Assembly (NCBI GenBank): GCA_045106955.1
Contig: JBGCFO010000020.1
Coordinates: 28,851 to 92,850, forward strand
Source: JBGCFO01 sp045106955
GTDB taxonomy: Bacteria > Pseudomonadota > Alphaproteobacteria > Rickettsiales > Rickettsiaceae
DNA: 64,000 nt
Direction of reading: 5' to 3'
Shown: piece by piece, positions 63,216 to 64,000 of the stretch
Numbering within the stretch: position 1 is the first letter of the stretch
How the letters are laid out: every line of letters begins with the position of its first letter
Notes under the pieces: model-generated
The model's database searches: none
The model's input: the letters and a program-made list of their open reading frames with translations, nothing else
What the model was told of the DNA's origin: nothing
Translations under genes and position numbers: made by a program

Positions 63216-63767
63216 CTATCGTCCGATTGTTATGCTTGATGAATGTGATCTAGAACGATTTTTTTTGTTAGCAACTAAGTTTTTACCTTTACTTGTTGTA
63301 CTTTCATGTTTCTTGAAATCAATAATCGAACTTATTTCGTCCATCAATTGTTTTGCGTATTTTTTATATTCATTCCCATCATAACTTGTTGCTTTATCGT
63401 TCATAGCCGCAATGACTTGTTCACTATTCTTGTTAAAATATTTAGCTAACAAATCAATATCGGTAGAATTATCTTGCTTTACTTTAACCTGATTTCCAGA
63501 TTCGCTTACTAACTGATGTAACGCATTAAATGTTTTGGACATTTCTTCTGTGTTTTTTTGTAAAAATTCATTGAAGAAGGATTCTCTGTTGCTAGAAAAT
63601 TCCTTTAAATCACCTAGTTTAATTTCACTAAATTTAAAACTACTAGGATGTTGTGCAATTTTTTCTTTAGCTGTTCGTTGTAGATTTTGTTCAGTGATAA
63701 TGCTATATCTTTCTAGATCTTGATCTAGATTTTTAGACTTATTAGTGAACTTCTCCTTTAATTGCAA
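63216..63767 (-). CDS. Unknown hydrophilic protein, probably 5'-truncated
   Basis: Not recognised. 183 codons are listed from a TTG at 63767; the frame is open without any ATG up to 63881, adding ISKKRYESNKAKNKKELESV. The missing start and a possible transposase gene beginning at 63955 suggest that the true 5' end was lost. The protein is helical and charged (FNKNSEQVIAAMNDKATSYD), ending in a basic serine-rich tail (NKKNRSRSHSSSITIGR). There is no signal peptide. It converges on carD, 9 bases apart. Confidence 0.5.
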   Translation of the reverse strand: MQLKEKFTNKSKNLDQDLERYSIITEQNLQRTAKEKIAQHPSSFKFSEIKLGDLKEFSSNRESFFNEFLQKNTEEMSKTFNALHQLVSESGNQVKVKQDNSTDIDLLAKYFNKNSEQVIAAMNDKATSYDGNEYKKYAKQLMDEISSIIDFKKHESTTSKGKNLVANKKNRSRSHSSSITIGR

Positions 63768-63954
63768 TAAATCACTCTCAACTGATTCTAATTCCTTTTT
63801 ATTTTTAGCTTTGTTTGATTCATATCTTTTTTTTGATATCCAAATGGATTTTGGCTTTAACAGGAGTTTCGCGCCATCAAGTTAATTTGTATAGGGACTA
63901 ATTAACTATTTCTTGTGTTTATGATACAATTTTTTCTATTTTGTTCAAGAAAAT

Positions 63955-64000
63955 ATGTCTACTCATAAATGCACAAAGGAATTGTATAGCTCCTTCATCC
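63955..64000 (+). CDS. Start of a truncated ORF, possibly a transposase
   Basis: ATG at 63955 opens MSTHKCTKELYSSFI and runs out of the window. The TKELYSSFI start recalls IS4/IS701-type transposases that begin with a KELY segment, but 15 residues cannot prove it. The preceding gap has no coding signal on this strand. Confidence 0.3.
   Translation, partial: MSTHKCTKELYSSFI

Noticed and set aside
1..64000. CRISPR arrays, prophage or rRNA genes
   Set aside because: No regularly spaced repeats, phage structural genes or rRNA sequence were found on reading through the window.

Overview
The window is AT-rich (roughly 70% by eye), gene-dense and mostly vertically inherited. It looks like an alphaproteobacterium of the order Rickettsiales, probably a flagellated lineage (Midichloriaceae or a flagellated Rickettsiaceae or Deianiraeaceae relative; I cannot decide the family from sequence alone). 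The reasons are a Tlc-type nucleotide translocase, a lone and divergent PurC of the rickettsial kind, a fused FolK-FolP, two adjacent cysteine desulfurases in an isc operon, the PleC/PleD/DivK set, and alphaproteobacterial flagellar genes in the usual order (flgF-flgG-flgA-flgH and fliL-fliM-DUF6468-motE).

Layout. 1-4100 (+): end of recJ, folate genes folB and folKP, yajC, an AEC carrier and a MazG-like pyrophosphohydrolase. 4200-6300 (-): rpsD and rpoN (sigma-54). 6400-9900 (+): uup, a DUF2155 protein and an O-antigen-ligase-like protein. 9900-19900 (-): purC, exoD, an unknown protein, an FTR1 iron permease with a cupredoxin-like partner, a 42-codon membrane microprotein, dnaE, nuoH and nuoG. 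20000-24600 (+): pyrH-frr and rpsL-rpsG-fusA, ending in a strong intrinsic terminator. 24600-25500 is a decayed patch with an IS630-type transposase fragment and a frameshifted vapC. 25500-29400: a membrane-anchored glutaredoxin (+), then rhodanese-dnaA-dnaN (-). 29400-33200 (+): sdhE-mfd.

33200-36000 (+) is the most novel part: two paralogous coiled-coil genes of no recognised family, one split by a frameshift, driven by two nearly identical promoters that carry an operator-like dyad. 36000-39700 (-) is the isc operon (iscR, two desulfurases, iscU, iscA) with a good IscR type-1-like site over its promoter. 39800-46100: tRNA-Ser(UGA), aspS, divK-pleD, xerD, holB (-) and yqgE. 46200-53700: an unknown charged coiled-coil protein followed by two divergent flagellar operons. 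53700-55800: a CcmD-like microprotein, the ATP/ADP translocase, tRNA-Ala(GGC) and a WD40-repeat remnant. 55700-58800 (-): an antiporter/NuoN-like membrane protein and a FliK-like protein. 58800-63200 (+): a PleC-like histidine kinase, oligopeptidase B and a CarD regulator. The right edge holds an unknown gene lacking a normal start, next to the first codons of a possible transposase.

Together the genes cover replication (dnaE, dnaN, holB, dnaA), repair (recJ, mfd), Fe-S assembly, respiration (nuoG, nuoH, sdhE), cell-cycle and c-di-GMP signalling, motility and host-nucleotide import. No stretch over 300 bases lacks something assignable; the longest non-genic part is the decayed region 24542-25569.
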